From: Xanthobacteraceae bacterium
Lineage (GTDB): Bacteria > Pseudomonadota > Alphaproteobacteria > Rhizobiales > Xanthobacteraceae
Reading direction: 5' to 3'
NCBI GenBank assembly: GCA_030039105.1
Contig: JASHQO010000111.1
Coordinates: forward strand, 1 to 7,861
Length of the DNA: 7,861 nt
The notes under the pieces were generated by a model. It did not search any database and was not told the origin of the DNA. It worked only from the letters and a program-made list of their open reading frames with translations. Positions 6,767-7,861 of the stretch are shown here, piece after piece (within the stretch, counting starts at the first letter, position 1; every line of letters starts with the position of its first letter). A program made the translations under genes and the position numbers.

Positions 6767-6878
6767 TGATGATTCTGTTCCGTGCGAAGCTCGCCTGCAG
6801 GGGCGGCGGCCCCAGCGCCTCGGCCGCATCCTTCGCGGGCCGCTTCAGGATGACGGTCTCAAGTCAATAGGAGCAACC
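6767..6878. repeat. Intergenic gap with a degenerate inverted repeat (CATCCT...AGGATG) and a small GC hairpin
   Basis: CATCCT (6827-6832) and AGGATG (6847-6852) are inverted around a 14-nt GC-rich spacer, and the flank reads AGGATGACGG. This resembles a worn copy of the common alphaproteobacterial intergenic repeat whose arms read TCATCCTGAG and CGAAGGATG; family membership is from memory. A second small stem, GGGGC (6800-6804) with GCCCC (6809-6813), lies upstream. The last part carries the crotonase ribosome-binding site AGGAG (6869-6873). No gene is supported here. The structures may end transcription of the Mo-hydroxylase gene, but no T tract follows them. Confidence 0.45.
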
Positions 6879-7610
6879 ATGCCCGATATCCTGACCAAAC
6901 AAGACGGCGCGATCCTGCGCGTCACGCTCAATCAGCCCGACCGCGGCAACGCGGTGTCCGACGAGATGGTGGCGGAGCTCACCGGCATCGTCGAAGGCGC
7001 CGACAAAGCATCGAGCGTCGTGGTGCTGCGCGGCGCCGGCAAGGACTTCTGCGTCGGCCGCGCGGTGATGGGCTCGGCGCCGAAGCAGGATCCCGATGCG
7101 CTCGAGCGCCGCAATTTCTCCGACGTGGTGTTCAACTGCTACGGCGCCATGCGCAACGCCAAGATCCCGATCGTCGCCGTGGTGCAGGGCCGCGCCCTCG
7201 GTTTCGGCTGTGCCATCGCCGCCGCCTGCGACATCACGCTGGCGAGCGACCGGGCGATATTCCAGGTGCCGGAAATGGCGCACAACATCCTGCCCACCAT
7301 GGTGATGTCGTCGTTCGTCGACCGCGTGCCGCGCAAGGCGATGAGCTACCTGGTCTACTCGCAGGCCGAGATCGCGCCGGAGCGGGCCTTGAGCTTCGGC
7401 ATCGTCAGCGACGTGGTGCCCGCCGCCAAGCTTGACGCCGCGGCGGAGACACTGTGCGCCGCGATCCTCAAGGCGCCGCGGCCGGCGATCCAGGGCGTCA
7501 AGGAATACGTCAAGACGGCCCCCGACATGGCGGTGTTCGGCGCCGTCGAGTTCGCCCGCAACCTGCACGCCACCGTCAATTCGTCGCACGAGATGCGACG
7601 CAAGCATTAG
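6879..7610 (+). CDS. Enoyl-CoA hydratase/isomerase family protein (crotonase fold)
   Basis: This 243-residue crotonase-superfamily protein would act on an acyl-CoA thioester in the cytoplasm, as a hydratase, isomerase or C-C bond enzyme in ring or fatty acid breakdown. Oxyanion-hole segments are GKDFCVGRAV (54-63) and the glycine turn GRALGFGCAIAAACD (104-118). The residue after GFGC, glutamate in classical hydratases (rat E144), is Ala112. The second glutamate (rat E164) is kept as E132 in FQVPEMAHN. One-glutamate members include isomerases and other activities, so hydratase activity should not be assumed. The length is slightly below the usual 255-265. ATG 6879 has a good AGGAG (6869-6873) five bases upstream. 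The gene follows the Mo-hydroxylase gene by 112 nt on the same strand, so co-transcription is possible but interrupted by hairpins. Its TAG stop overlaps the stop of the opposing small gene. An in-between role in a CoA-dependent aromatic pathway is an inference. Confidence 0.9.
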   Translation: MPDILTKQDGAILRVTLNQPDRGNAVSDEMVAELTGIVEGADKASSVVVLRGAGKDFCVGRAVMGSAPKQDPDALERRNFSDVVFNCYGAMRNAKIPIVAVVQGRALGFGCAIAAACDITLASDRAIFQVPEMAHNILPTMVMSSFVDRVPRKAMSYLVYSQAEIAPERALSFGIVSDVVPAAKLDAAAETLCAAILKAPRPAIQGVKEYVKTAPDMAVFGAVEFARNLHATVNSSHEMRRKH

Positions 7611-7843
7611 GCCGCTCTATCCTTGACGCCCTTGACGCCGGATTGCTGGGCGCAATGGGCGCAACAATAAACGGCGCCGCCGGCTTCGACGCCGTGGCCG
7701 ATCACGTGGCACTGGCAGTGCGCGCAACGCGGCGCCATGGCCTGGATCGCGCATTCGAAACTGTCGAACGTCATCGTCCTGCCCGCTTGCGTGATGCGAA
7801 ATGCCTTGTCGTAATCGTTGCCGCAGACGTCACAAATCGCCAT
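7607..7843 (-). CDS. Small cysteine-rich putative zinc-binding protein
   Basis: This 78-residue cytoplasmic protein has nine cysteines (4, 7, 31, 40, 43, 45, 60, 61, 64) and histidines at 42, 46, 50 and 63. The layout is CDVC near the start, FDSFEC in the middle, then CAHCQCHVIGHG and YCCAHC, suggesting two metal sites: one from C4/C7/C31 plus another ligand, and one from C40/C43 with C60/C64. From memory, close sequences (starting MAICDVCGNDYDKAF) are widespread in proteobacteria and actinobacteria as hypothetical or prokaryotic-metallothionein-like proteins; I cannot confirm this here. ATG 7843 has AGGAG (minus strand, 7854-7850) six bases upstream, so the start is sound. It is transcribed against the crotonase gene and its TAA stop shares bases with that gene's TAG. 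There is no signal peptide or membrane segment. Function is unknown; metal storage, buffering or a zinc-ribbon structural role are options. Confidence 0.85.
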   Translation of the reverse strand: MAICDVCGNDYDKAFRITQAGRTMTFDSFECAIQAMAPRCAHCQCHVIGHGVEAGGAVYCCAHCAQQSGVKGVKDRAA

Positions 7844-7861
7844 GGAACTCTCCTGTCGTCA

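Noticed and set aside
5293..6870. A 525-codon plus-strand frame overlapping the Mo-hydroxylase
   Set aside because: It is arginine-saturated and low in complexity, typical of an off-frame reading of GC-rich coding DNA; the true frame has all family motifs.

Overview
The window is GC-rich and densely coded, with strong codon-position bias that throws long shadow reading frames on both strands. Protein style (a PAS-containing chemotaxis receptor, an aromatic FAD monooxygenase, a bicupin dioxygenase, a CO-dehydrogenase-like molybdenum hydroxylase subunit), plus a dispersed palindromic repeat whose arms read GGGTCGAGC..., point to an alphaproteobacterium of the Hyphomicrobiales (Bradyrhizobium / Xanthobacteraceae / Pseudolabrys-like). 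This is an inference from style; no rRNA or other marker gene is present.

Layout, left to right. (1) A class A-type FAD monooxygenase (+) enters from the left edge and runs to 1594, but its frame is broken near 1248. (2) A 77-nt palindromic repeat fills the gap and supplies the monooxygenase stop codon. (3) A gentisate-1,2-dioxygenase-like bicupin protein (+, 1691-2686) follows. (4) A methyl-accepting chemotaxis protein (-, 2700-4175) converges on it with a 13-nt gap. (5) A 260-nt divergent intergenic region carries TTAA-type motifs. (6) A molybdopterin-binding large subunit of the xanthine dehydrogenase / CO dehydrogenase family (+, 4436-6766) is followed by a 112-nt gap containing a degenerate inverted repeat. 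(7) A crotonase-fold enoyl-CoA hydratase/isomerase (+, 6879-7610) overlaps tail-to-tail by 4 nt with (8) a 78-residue cysteine-rich putative metal-binding protein (-, 7607-7843).

Taken together this looks like an aromatic or heterocyclic catabolism neighbourhood. A ring-hydroxylating monooxygenase sits next to a ring-cleaving cupin dioxygenase, with a molybdenum hydroxylase and a CoA-pathway enzyme nearby. A membrane-anchored receptor with a cytoplasmic PAS domain sits among them. The monooxygenase-dioxygenase link is the best supported, because the genes are adjacent, co-directional and compatible in chemistry. That the hydroxylase and crotonase act in the same pathway is only suggested by proximity, and no substrate can be read from sequence alone. 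I see no CRISPR array, transposase, phage gene, RNA gene or obviously novel multi-gene system. The most notable points are the frameshift, the repeat between the two catabolic genes, the molybdenum hydroxylase large subunit without visible partner subunits, and the crotonase lacking one of the two classical catalytic glutamates.
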